Source: DASUSH01 sp036375215
GTDB lineage: Bacteria > Actinomycetota > Thermoleophilia > Solirubrobacterales > 70-9
Assembly (NCBI GenBank): GCA_036375215.1
Contig: DASUSH010000086.1
Location: 1 to 38,112 of the forward strand
Direction: 5' to 3'
Length of the DNA: 38,112 bases
The notes beneath the pieces were generated by a model, which saw only the letters and a program-made list of their open reading frames with translations, searched no databases and had not been told where the DNA came from. Each line of letters starts with the position of its first letter. The stretch's first letter is position 1. This document shows, in pieces, positions 16,707 through 24,301 of this stretch. A program made the translations under genes and the position numbers.

Positions 16707-17554
16707 CGAGCCGGCCCGCGGCGCTCGAGCCCGCGCTTGCGGATCCGGCGCGCCTTGTCCATCTGACCCCGGTCGAACTTCGTCTCGAGGATCGCCGGCA
16801 GCTCCTCGAAGCGCGGCTCGGAGAGGAACGTGGCGAGCCCGTCGCGGCCGATCTCGCCGTCGCCGAGGGTCGCGTGGCGGTCGCGGTTGGCGCCCAGCGG
16901 GACGGCCGAGTCGTTCACGTGCAGGCAGCGCAGCCGCTCGAGGCCGAGCTCGGCGTCGATCTCGTCGAGCAGCGCGGAGAGGGCGTCGGCGTCGCGCACG
17001 TCGTAGCCGGAGGCGAACAGGTGGCAGCTGTCGAGGCAGATGCCGAGTCGCTCGTCGCCGCCGATCCGCTCGACGAGCTCGGCGAGCTCGCCGACGTCGC
17101 GCCCGATGAGGCCCTTCGCGCCCGCCGTGTTCTCGAGCAGGAGCGGGCAGCTCGCGGTCTCGGCGAGGGCCTCGCCGATCGCCTCGCCGGCGCGCTTCAG
17201 CGCGACGTCCACGGGGTCGCCCTTGGCGGCGCCGGAGTGCAGCACCACCCCCGCCGCGCCGATCCCCTCGCCGACCCGCAGCGCGTGGGTGAGCGAGGCG
17301 ATCGACTTCTTGCGCAGCTCGCCGTCGGAGGTGGCGCAGTTGATCAGGTAGACGGCGTGGATCACCACGCTGCGGATCCGCGAGCCCTCGACGGCCTCGC
17401 GGAACCTGGCGAAGTCCTTGGGGCCATACTTCGTCGGCCGCCACGCCCGCGGGCTCTGGTTGAAGACCTGGATCGCGTCGGAGCGCGTCTCGACTCCACG
17501 GCCTGCGGCCTTGTCCAGGCCACCCGCTGTGGAAACATGCCCGCCGATCAGCAT
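16703..17554 (-). CDS. nfo: Endonuclease IV (AP endonuclease)
   Basis: The 283-residue TIM-barrel enzyme shows the family segments GGHVSTAGGL, VFNQSPRAW, VIHAVYLIN, VVLHSGAAKGD, LLLENTAGAKG, ICLDSCHLFASGYD, LHVNDSAVPLGANRDRHATL and ETKFD. The zinc ligands (His, Glu and Asp in these motifs) appear complete. It cuts DNA 5' to abasic sites in base excision repair. I take the ATG at 17554 (MLIGGHVSTAGG). The divergent gltX starts at 17556, leaving one base between the two start codons, so an upstream in-frame extension is unlikely. Confidence 0.94.
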   Translation of the reverse strand: MLIGGHVSTAGGLDKAAGRGVETRSDAIQVFNQSPRAWRPTKYGPKDFARFREAVEGSRIRSVVIHAVYLINCATSDGELRKKSIASLTHALRVGEGIGAAGVVLHSGAAKGDPVDVALKRAGEAIGEALAETASCPLLLENTAGAKGLIGRDVGELAELVERIGGDERLGICLDSCHLFASGYDVRDADALSALLDEIDAELGLERLRCLHVNDSAVPLGANRDRHATLGDGEIGRDGLATFLSEPRFEELPAILETKFDRGQMDKARRIRKRGLERRGPAR

Positions 17555-17555
17555 C

Positions 17556-18926
17556 GTGAATGAAGCCCCGCTCCTAGTCCGATTCGCACCTTCGCCCACC
17601 GGCGCCCTCCACATCGGCGGGGCCCGGACGGCACTCTACAACTGGCTCACGGCTCGCCACGGGGGCGGCCGGCTGGTGCTGCGGATCGAGGACACCGACC
17701 GCGAGCGCTCGACCCCGGAGAACGTCGAGCAGATCCTCGACGCCCTGCGCTGGCTCGAGCTCGACTGGGACGAGGGGCCGATCAGCCAGTACGAGCGGGC
17801 CGATCGCCACCGCGAGCGGATCGAGGAGCTGCTCGCGGCGGGCCACGCCTACCGCGACCCGGCGACGAGCGCGGACGTGCGCGCCTGGAAGGCCGAGCAC
17901 GGCGGCGCCGGCTACCGGGGCACGCCGTCGGACGCCGAGGGCGCGGCCGTGCGGCTGCGCTGGCCCGACGAGGGCGAGACGGTGGTCGAGGACCTCGTTC
18001 GCGGCCCGGTCCGGTTCGAGAACCGCCTTCAGGACGACCTCGTGATCGCCCGCGGCGACGGCTCGGCCGTCTACAACTTCGCGGTCGCCGTCGACGACCT
18101 CGACCAGGGGATCACCGATGTGATCCGCGGGGACGACCACCTCTCGAACACGCCGAAGCAGCTGCGGGTGATCGAGGCGCTCGGCGCGACGCCGCCCCGC
18201 TACGCGCACCTCGCGCTCCTGCACGGCCCCGACGGCAAGAAGCTCTCGAAGCGCCACGGCGCCGCCTCGGTGCAGGAGCTCCGCGACGCCGGCTACCTGC
18301 CGGCCGCGGTGCGCAACTATCTGGCCCTGCTCGGCTGGGGGACCGACGACGACGCGACGCTGCTGTCCACGGAGGAGCTCGTCGAGCGCTTCGAGATCGA
18401 GCGCGTGGGCACCGCCTCGGCGATCTTCGACGAAAAGAAGCTGCGCTGGATGAACGGGCGCTTCATGCGCGAGCTGCCGCTCGACGAGTACACGGCCGCC
18501 GTGGCCCGCCACATCGGCCGCGCGCCCGACGCGTCGCTCCGCGCCGCCTGCGAGATCGTCCAGGAGAAGGCGCAGACGCTGGCGGAGGTCTGGCCGCTCG
18601 TGCGCTTCCTGTTCGAGCCCCCGGCCGACGACGCCACCGCCTGGGAGAAGGTGATGAAGCCGGATTCGAAGCCGCTCCTCGAGGGCGCGCTCGAGGCCTT
18701 GCGGGGGTGCGATCCGTACGACGCCGAGTCGATCGAGGCCGCCCTGGGCGAGATCCTCGAGCGCAGCGGGGCGAAGCCGAAGGCGGTCTACCAGCCGCTG
18801 CGCGTCGCGATCACGGGCGGAACCGTCTCACCCGGCATCTTCGAATCGCTCGCGGTGCTCGGCAAGGAGCGCTCGCTGGAGCGCATCGAGGCCGCGATTT
18901 CGCGCCTGGATCCCGTCTCGGGCTAA
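17556..18926 (+). CDS. gltX: Glutamyl-tRNA synthetase
   Basis: The class I synthetase signatures are present: FAPSPTGALHIGGARTALYN carries the HIGH-type motif, and KKLSKRHGA carries the KMSKS-type loop. RIEDTDRERS and VIRGDDHLSNTPKQ are further GluRS blocks. The 456-residue length is normal. Since gatCAB is in the same window, this enzyme is likely non-discriminating and also charges tRNA-Gln with glutamate for later amidation; that is inference. It starts at GTG 17556, one base from the divergent nfo start. The HDOD-LuxR gene follows 35 bp downstream. Confidence 0.95.
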   Translation: MNEAPLLVRFAPSPTGALHIGGARTALYNWLTARHGGGRLVLRIEDTDRERSTPENVEQILDALRWLELDWDEGPISQYERADRHRERIEELLAAGHAYRDPATSADVRAWKAEHGGAGYRGTPSDAEGAAVRLRWPDEGETVVEDLVRGPVRFENRLQDDLVIARGDGSAVYNFAVAVDDLDQGITDVIRGDDHLSNTPKQLRVIEALGATPPRYAHLALLHGPDGKKLSKRHGAASVQELRDAGYLPAAVRNYLALLGWGTDDDATLLSTEELVERFEIERVGTASAIFDEKKLRWMNGRFMRELPLDEYTAAVARHIGRAPDASLRAACEIVQEKAQTLAEVWPLVRFLFEPPADDATAWEKVMKPDSKPLLEGALEALRGCDPYDAESIEAALGEILERSGAKPKAVYQPLRVAITGGTVSPGIFESLAVLGKERSLERIEAAISRLDPVSG

Positions 18927-18961
18927 AGCCGGGGCCTTCAGGTTCCGATGGGGACCCTGAG

Positions 18962-20086
18962 TTGGCCACTGCAGTCGCCCGAAAGCCCCGCCGCTCCGGC
19001 GTCCGCAAGGTCGACGCCGGGGCGACCGACGCGAGCCGCTCGGCCCCCGCCGCCGGCGGCCGCTCGCCGCGCGCCGGCGGCCGCGGCGGCGCCCGGCTCG
19101 CCGCCGCGTTCGACGCGGTCGAGGCGTTCCCCGTGCTCGCCGAGGCGCGCGCCCGCCTCGTCCGCGCCGCCAAGCGCCGCAACGCCTCGCCCGAGAGCCT
19201 CTCGCCGGTGATCGAGTCCGACCTCGGGCTCACCGTCGTCGTCCTGCGCGCCGCCAACTCCCAGCGCGGCCGCCGCGGGATCGGCAGCATCCCGGCGGCC
19301 GTGGACTCGCTGGGCGCGGGCGGAGTTCTCCTCGCGGTCTCCGGCGCTACCGCCTACGACTTCCTCGACGGCGAGGGCCCCTGGGGCGCCGTTCCCGAGA
19401 GGATGCGCCGCCACGCGGTCGCGACCCGCGCCGCCGCCGAGCGGATCGCTGAGGTCGCGAACCTGCCCGCCCGCGACGACCTCGCCGCCGCCGCCCTCCT
19501 TCACGACTTCGGCCGCCTCGTCCTGCTCTGCCTCTACGTCGAGTACCCGAAGCTGATCGCCGACCCGGCGTTGAGCGCGGAGGAGCGGCTGCGGGTCGAG
19601 CGCCGCGAGCTCGGCATCGACCACGCCCTGGTCGGCGGCGTCGTCGCCCGGCGGATCGGCGTCCCCGCCGGGCTCGCCTCGGCGATCGAGCGCCACCACG
19701 CCCCTGACGCGACCGGCGCCGCCGCCGCGGTCGGCCTCGCCGACCAGGTGGCCCATCACGCCCACGGCGAGCGGATCGACGCCGCGGGCGCACGGGCGCG
19801 CGCGAGGGCCCTGGACATCAAGCCCGCAGAGCTGCGCACCCTCCTCTACGAGTTCCCCTACGCCACGAGCTCGCGGCCGCACGCGACCGAGCCGTGCCCG
19901 CTCTCGGCGCGTGAGCTCGACGCCCTCCGTGGCCTCGCCGAGGGCAAGGTCTACAAGGAGATCGCCAAGGAGATGACGCTCTCCGCGAGCACGGTGCGCA
20001 CGCACCTGCACAACGTGTACCGCAAGATCGGGGCCTCCGACCGCGCCCAGGCGGTGCTCGTCGCGCGCGACCGCGGCTGGATCTGA
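18962..20086 (+). CDS. HDOD-type HD domain protein fused to a LuxR helix-turn-helix
   Basis: After a low-complexity Ala/Arg/Gly-rich head (1-45), residues about 48-295 form an HDOD-like domain. An HD pair lies at 181-182 (ALLHDFGRLVLL), with nearby conserved-looking His151, His221, His245-His246 and Asp261, so metal binding may be retained. The last ~65 residues are a LuxR-type HTH (LSARELDALRGLAEG, then STVRTHLHNVYRKIGASD). HDOD domains usually occur with sensory or response-regulator modules; direct fusion to a DNA-binding domain suggests a one-component regulator. TTG 18962 is the best start; no ATG or GTG is in frame nearby. A hairpin overlaps the stop codon. Confidence 0.82.
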   Translation: MATAVARKPRRSGVRKVDAGATDASRSAPAAGGRSPRAGGRGGARLAAAFDAVEAFPVLAEARARLVRAAKRRNASPESLSPVIESDLGLTVVVLRAANSQRGRRGIGSIPAAVDSLGAGGVLLAVSGATAYDFLDGEGPWGAVPERMRRHAVATRAAAERIAEVANLPARDDLAAAALLHDFGRLVLLCLYVEYPKLIADPALSAEERLRVERRELGIDHALVGGVVARRIGVPAGLASAIERHHAPDATGAAAAVGLADQVAHHAHGERIDAAGARARARALDIKPAELRTLLYEFPYATSSRPHATEPCPLSARELDALRGLAEGKVYKEIAKEMTLSASTVRTHLHNVYRKIGASDRAQAVLVARDRGWI

Positions 20087-20107
20087 GCCCGGGCCTCGGC
20101 CCGGGCT
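20086..20107. terminator. Bidirectional terminator hairpin
   Basis: AGCCCGGGCC (20086-20095) and GGCCCGGGCT (20098-20107) form a perfect 10-bp inverted repeat with a 2-nt centre. It overlaps the last base of the HDOD-LuxR stop codon and the stop codon of the convergent cupin gene, so it can end both transcripts. Confidence 0.65.
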
Positions 20108-20522
20108 ACTCGACGTTCGGGCTCTTGGTGACCTTGCCGGCGCCGGGCCAGACCTCGTCGGTCCAGTGCTGCTCGACCCGGTCGGCGGCGAAGAACCCGA
20201 CCACCCGCAGGTCCTCGTCGCCGGTGTTCTCGAGGTCGTGCACCTTGCCTTCCTCGAGCACGATCACGTCGCCCGCGCTGATGTCCTCGTCGCCGGCATC
20301 GAGGAGGATCCTGCCGCTGCCGCCCACGATGAACTGGGTCTCCTCGGCAGTGTCGGTGTGCTTGCCGAGCCGCTTTCCGGGCGGGACGGCGAAGTAGATG
20401 ACGGTCGACTTCTCGGCGCCGTTGCCGCCGTAGGCGAAGTAGCCGCCCTTCCAGGCCGCCTCGCCTGATTCGGCGACGAGGTCCGCGAGGTCGAGGTCGT
20501 CGATGTTGAGCGGTGCGTCCAT
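20106..20522 (-). CDS. Cupin-domain protein
   Basis: The 138-residue protein has a single cupin beta-barrel. The first motif is close to PPGKRLGKHTDTAEETQFIV, with His and Glu ligands spaced as in the family. The second is GDVIVLEEGKVHDLENTGDED, with a His. A metal-binding or small-ligand role is likely; the substrate is unknown. AAGGGAC precedes the ATG at 20522 on the minus strand, a good ribosome binding site. It is followed on the same strand by nothing, since it converges with the HDOD-LuxR gene, and it is downstream of the second response regulator, with a 57-bp gap. Confidence 0.85.
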   Translation of the reverse strand: MDAPLNIDDLDLADLVAESGEAAWKGGYFAYGGNGAEKSTVIYFAVPPGKRLGKHTDTAEETQFIVGGSGRILLDAGDEDISAGDVIVLEEGKVHDLENTGDEDLRVVGFFAADRVEQHWTDEVWPGAGKVTKSPNVE

Positions 20523-20579
20523 GTCGTCCCTTCGTAGCTCGCTGAAGGGCGGGATTCTCCCACGCCGCCCGAGCGCGTA

Positions 20580-21212
20580 CTAGTCGATCAGGCCGCCGCG
20601 GAAGGCGATCGCGACGGCGTGCGCGCGGTCGCGGGCGCCGAGGCGCGCCAGCACCGCCTTGATGTGGGTCCGGACGGTCTCGGGGCTGAGGCCGAGCGAT
20701 TTCGCCGCCCGATCGGTCGAGAGGCCGTCGGCGAAGAGCTGGAGGATCTCGCGCTGGCGGCGGGTGAGGGCGGGGGGGTTGCGGCCGTCGGCACCCGGCG
20801 ACGCGGCCTCCTCGACGAAGGTCTCGGCCTCCGCCGACGCGGCGTCGACCGCGCGGCTGAGCTCGCTGGCCGGGGAGCTCTTCGAGACGTAGGCGCGCGC
20901 GCCGGCGCGGATCGCCTCGGCGGCGACGTAGCGCTCGGGGCGGTCGCCGTGGGCGACGATGCCCAGCCCCGGCCGGGCGTCGAGCAGGGCGCGGATCATC
21001 CGCGTCCCCGAGATCTCGCTGCCGCCCGTCGTGGGCCTCCCGGTGTCGACGATCGCCACGTCGAAGTCCTCGACGTCGGTGACCATCCGCAGCGCGCCCT
21101 CGCCGTCCTCCGCCTCGTCGATCACCTCGAAGCGGTCATCGAGCAGCCGCCGGACCCCCAGGCGGACCAGCGGTTGATCGTCGACGATTAGACAGCGAGC
21201 TTCTTCAGTCAT
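20580..21212 (-). CDS. Atypical NarL/FixJ-type response regulator
   Basis: The 210-residue protein has a receiver domain with an acidic pair (IVDDQPLVRLG), Asp56 in AIVDTGRPTTGG and Lys111 in YVSKSS. The usual switch Thr/Ser is replaced by His88 in GIVAHGD, so signalling within the receiver may differ. A LuxR HTH (LTRRQREILQLFADG, then ETVRTHIKAVLARLGARD) completes it. No kinase is adjacent. Its ATG (21212) overlaps the end of the upstream VanZ-like gene by 8 bp, and GGAGGGGGAG before it lies inside that gene, so the two are translationally coupled. Confidence 0.88.
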   Translation of the reverse strand: MTEEARCLIVDDQPLVRLGVRRLLDDRFEVIDEAEDGEGALRMVTDVEDFDVAIVDTGRPTTGGSEISGTRMIRALLDARPGLGIVAHGDRPERYVAAEAIRAGARAYVSKSSPASELSRAVDAASAEAETFVEEAASPGADGRNPPALTRRQREILQLFADGLSTDRAAKSLGLSPETVRTHIKAVLARLGARDRAHAVAIAFRGGLID

Positions 21213-21633
21213 CTCCCCCTCCTCGGCCGCTGCCGACGCCGGAGCCCCTCGAACCGGCGGTCGTGCGGAGCGCCCGATGGTAACGAAGCAGCGCGATCGC
21301 GAGGAGCACCCCGGCGAAGTCGACGAGGAGGTCCGTCCCGGCGCCGTGTCGGCCCTCGACGAAGGTCTGGTGGAATTCGTCCGAGGCCGCGTAGAGCACC
21401 GCGATCACGGCGGCGGCGGCGACGTTCCAGCGCGTCACCGGCCGCAGCGCCCAAGCCCAGAGCAGGGCCAGCAGGGCGTACTCGGTGGCGTGAGCGAGCT
21501 TGCGGAGGATCAGGTCGAGGACGCCGAGCCCGCTGTCGAGGTCGGGCTGGGCCGAGAGGAAGTAGATGAGCCCCATCATCGCGAGCGGCGCGAGCGCGCG
21601 CAGGGCGAGCTGTCGGGTGGCGGCGACGTCCAC
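21205..21633 (-). CDS. VanZ-like membrane protein
   Basis: About 142 residues with four membrane helices and the VanZ-family signatures: IYFLSAQPDLD, LRKLAHATEYALLALLW and YAASDEFHQTFVEGRHG followed by DLLVDFAGVLLAI. VanZ-like proteins are of uncertain molecular function and appear in envelope and antibiotic-response settings. I choose GTG 21633 (MDVAATRQLAL). A longer frame to GTG 21708 would overlap the divergent Rrf2 gene and add a segment unlike the family. It is transcribed with the downstream response regulator, which may control envelope genes. Confidence 0.82.
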   Translation of the reverse strand: MDVAATRQLALRALAPLAMMGLIYFLSAQPDLDSGLGVLDLILRKLAHATEYALLALLWAWALRPVTRWNVAAAAVIAVLYAASDEFHQTFVEGRHGAGTDLLVDFAGVLLAIALLRYHRALRTTAGSRGSGVGSGRGGGDD

Positions 21634-21694
21634 GTCGTCATTATCGGCGGGCGGTCGGCTCCGGGGCGTCCCGCCCGTGCGGTACAAACTTGCC

Positions 21695-22093
21695 GTGATC
21701 TCAGTCACCTCGAAGTCGCGCTACGCGGTGGTCGCGATGGCCGAGCTGGCGCGCTCGGGCCCGGCGCCGGTGCCGATCGGGACGATCGCCGAGCGCCGCG
21801 AGATGCCGGTGCAGTTCCTCGAGCAGCTCTTCTCGACGCTGCGTCGCAACGGCCTGCTGACAAGCCACCGCGGCGTCAAGGGCGGCTACACGCTCGCCCG
21901 CCCGGCGGGCGAGATCACCGTCCTCGAGGTCGTGCAGGCACTCGACGGCAGGGTCGGAGAGGAGGGCAAGGAGGCCGGCGGGATCTGGGAGGAAGGGGTG
22001 GAGGCGCTGCGCGCGGTCTTCTCGGAGACGACGATCGAGGACATCGCGAAGCGCGAGGCCGGCAGCGCCGAGACCGGCATGTACCACATCTAG
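21695..22093 (+). CDS. Rrf2 family regulator lacking cluster cysteines
   Basis: The 132-residue protein has the Rrf2 winged helix: SKSRYAVVAMAELARSG, then IAERREMPVQFLEQLFSTLR and NGLLTSHRGVKGGYTLARP. It contains no cysteine, so it cannot carry the iron-sulfur cluster of IscR or NsrR. Cysteine-free members include CymR, which controls cysteine metabolism together with CysK in Firmicutes. cysK and cysE lie 2.2 kb downstream on the same strand, so a similar job is possible. The GTG start at 21695 is preceded by TACAAA at 21683-21688, a weak leaderless -10 candidate. The copper-protein gene follows after 80 bp. Confidence 0.85.
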   Translation: MISVTSKSRYAVVAMAELARSGPAPVPIGTIAERREMPVQFLEQLFSTLRRNGLLTSHRGVKGGYTLARPAGEITVLEVVQALDGRVGEEGKEAGGIWEEGVEALRAVFSETTIEDIAKREAGSAETGMYHI

Positions 22094-22173
22094 GGACGCC
22101 GGCTTCGAGCTCGAGAAGCGGCGGCGGACCGCAACTTGCCGCTGCTACCGTCCTTCTCAGGGAAGGGAATCCG

Positions 22174-23910
22174 CTGAACTCGATCGCTATATCCGGGGCA
22201 GGGTCGATCGTCAGGCTCGGCCTGGCACGTCGCGGCGCCGCCTGTGCCCTCGCCGCCGTCGCGGGTCTCCTGCTCTTCGCCCCCTCCGCGCTCGCAGGCG
22301 CGGGCGAGAAGGTCCTCCCGGCGGCGAGCTATCCCGACATGACCACGTTCAGCTGCCGCTCGGATGCGCTGCCGATCCACCCCGGCCAGAACCTGAACCT
22401 CTTCGCGGGCAGCAAGACGTGCCCGAACGCACAGAAGGTGAGCGGGCCCGGCGACGCCGGAATCTTCGCCCCCGGCTCCGACGCCGAGGGCTACATCACC
22501 CGCTTCAAGCCCAGCATGGTGGAGATCCACGGGGACGGCACGACCTCCACCCCGAGCGTCTGGGACCTGCACCTGCACCACGTCGTCTGGCTCAAGCCCG
22601 GTGGCGGCCCGACCTTCGCGTCCGGCGAGGAGAAGACCGAGGCGAAGCTGCCGCAGGGCTACGGGATCCAGGTCGAGGGGGACGCCAACTGGGGCATCAA
22701 CTACATGATCCACAACCTCACCGCGGAGGGTGGCCGCTCGATCTACATCACCTGGGAGATCGACTGGGTCCCCGCGGAGCCCGGGCGGACCGACATCAAC
22801 GCCACCAACATCCAGTGGCTCGACGTCGCCGGAGCACCCCAGCTCTATCCGGTGTTCGACGCCGAGCGCGACTTCGACCGCGACGGCGACGGCTCCTTCG
22901 TCTTCCCCGACGACGTGCCGACCGACCCCGGCGTGCCCGGCTACGAGGAGCGCTCGAAGGTCAGCCAGGCGGCGAGCTGGGTCGTGCCGCCGGCCGGCAG
23001 GACGCTCGTCTTCGGCGCCGGCCACCTGCACCCGGGCGGCACCAGCGTCGACCTCGAGGTGGCCCGCGACGGACCCGACGAGGGCACCGTCGACGGAGAC
23101 GACCCCGCCGAGGTCCGGCCGCTCTTCCACTCCGGGGCGAAGTACTACGAGCCCGCGGGAGCGGTCAGCTGGGACGTGAGCATGGAGGCGACCCGGCCGG
23201 ACTGGCGGATCAGCCTGAAGGGCGGCGACACCGTCTCCATCGACGCCACCTATGACGTCCAGAAGGCGTCCTGGTACGAGTCGATGGGGATCCTCCCGCT
23301 CGCCGTCTCGACCGCCGACGACGCTTCCGCCAGGGACCCGTTCGACGACGATGCCGAGGTCCGGGCGATGTACGAGAAGGGCGGCATCCTCACCCACGGC
23401 CGGCTCCCGGAGAACATCGACCGCAAGGCCAACAAGGACCTCAACCTTCCCGACCCTCGGAAGCTGCCGAGCGGCCGGCGGGTCCCGAAGTCCGGCATCG
23501 ACATCGACGGCTTCCGCTTCCAGCTCGGCGGCTACTCGGCCTTCCGCAACTACCCGGTGGAGCGGATGAGCCCGCCGACGATCAAGCCAGGCGGGACCGT
23601 CGACTTCACCAACACCGAGGCGCTCCCCGGGATGCCGGACGAGGAGCAGGCCTGGCACAGCATCACCTCGTGTAAGGCGCCGTGCAACCGTGGCTCGGGG
23701 ATCGGCTATCCGCTCGCCAACGGCCCGGTCAAGTTCGATTCCGGCCAGCTCGGCTTCGGGACGTTCACGAGCAGCGAGGTCACCACCGGCTCGAACACCT
23801 ACACGACGCCCCGGCTGCCGAAGTCCGACAAGACCTACACCTACTTCTGCCGGATCCACCCGTTCATGCGGGGCTCGGTCCGGACCAAGGGCAAGCAGAA
23901 CCGAAACTAG
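22174..23910 (+). CDS. Secreted PHM-like copper protein with C-terminal cupredoxin domain
   Basis: This 578-residue secreted protein has a signal peptide (1-41, ending PSALAGAG). The first part shows, in order, HLHH (133-136), His180 in INYMIHNLTAEGG, GHLHPGG (His284, His286) and Met371 in WYESMGILPLAV. This is the order and spacing type of the CuH (two His, one His) and CuM (His-x-His, Met) ligands of peptidylglycine hydroxylating monooxygenase-like enzymes. A second domain (about 440-572) is a cupredoxin with His495 (AWHSIT), Cys559, His562 and Met565 (CRIHPFM). An oxygen-dependent hydroxylase with a built-in electron-transfer domain is my inference; no substrate can be named. CTG 22174 after GGAAGGGA is the only plausible start. 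Confidence 0.68.
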   Translation: MNSIAISGAGSIVRLGLARRGAACALAAVAGLLLFAPSALAGAGEKVLPAASYPDMTTFSCRSDALPIHPGQNLNLFAGSKTCPNAQKVSGPGDAGIFAPGSDAEGYITRFKPSMVEIHGDGTTSTPSVWDLHLHHVVWLKPGGGPTFASGEEKTEAKLPQGYGIQVEGDANWGINYMIHNLTAEGGRSIYITWEIDWVPAEPGRTDINATNIQWLDVAGAPQLYPVFDAERDFDRDGDGSFVFPDDVPTDPGVPGYEERSKVSQAASWVVPPAGRTLVFGAGHLHPGGTSVDLEVARDGPDEGTVDGDDPAEVRPLFHSGAKYYEPAGAVSWDVSMEATRPDWRISLKGGDTVSIDATYDVQKASWYESMGILPLAVSTADDASARDPFDDDAEVRAMYEKGGILTHGRLPENIDRKANKDLNLPDPRKLPSGRRVPKSGIDIDGFRFQLGGYSAFRNYPVERMSPPTIKPGGTVDFTNTEALPGMPDEEQAWHSITSCKAPCNRGSGIGYPLANGPVKFDSGQLGFGTFTSSEVTTGSNTYTTPRLPKSDKTYTYFCRIHPFMRGSVRTKGKQNRN

Positions 23911-23925
23911 GAACGAGGAGGGATC

Positions 23926-24264
23926 GTGCGCCGCACATTCGCAATCGTCGCGTCGCTCGCCGTGGCAGGGACCCTGTTCATCGCCTCTGGCGCCGCCGGC
24001 CGAGCAAGCGAGACCGTCGACGTCGGGGACAACTTCTTCGACCCCGGCAGGGTCAAGATCCACAAGAACGACAAGGTGAAGTTCAACTGGGTCGGGACCG
24101 AGGAGCACGACGTCGCGCGGGCCAAGGGCCCCGGCCGGTTCTTCGAGTCTGGCCCGATCACGGGCACCGGCGTCCTGTACTCGCACAGGTTCAAGAAGAA
24201 GGGCACCTACAAGATCATCTGCACTCTCCACGAGGAGATGAGGATGAGGCTGGAGGTCAAGTAG
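23926..24264 (+). CDS. Plastocyanin-like cupredoxin
   Basis: The 112-residue protein has a signal peptide (about 1-26) and one blue-copper domain. The type 1 copper ligands are His61 (GTEEHDV), Cys99, His102 and Met105 (CTLHEEM). GDNFFDPGRVKI and KGTYKIICTLH are typical of this fold. It would act as a one-electron carrier outside the membrane. The GTG start at 23926 follows GAGGAGGG, and it lies 15 bp after the large copper protein, so both are one transcript and this protein may reduce or be reduced by it. Redox partner identity is inference. Confidence 0.85.
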   Translation: MRRTFAIVASLAVAGTLFIASGAAGRASETVDVGDNFFDPGRVKIHKNDKVKFNWVGTEEHDVARAKGPGRFFESGPITGTGVLYSHRFKKKGTYKIICTLHEEMRMRLEVK

Positions 24265-24288
24265 GCCCCCCGCGCGGCTCGCGGGCGC

Positions 24289-24294
24289 TACGGT
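24289..24294 (+). promoter_or_regulatory. Possible -10 element of cysK
   Basis: TACGGT ends 7 bp before GTG 24302. If real, the cysK transcript is leaderless and starts at 24302, since GTG 24293 would lie within the element. No convincing -35 is seen. Confidence 0.35.
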
Positions 24295-24301
24295 GCGCCC
24301 C

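Noticed and set aside
22100..22120. Terminator after the Rrf2 gene (GCTTC/GAAGC around a GAGCTC centre)
   Set aside because: The stem is only about five pairs with a self-complementary centre and no T-run; it is too weak to list as a feature.
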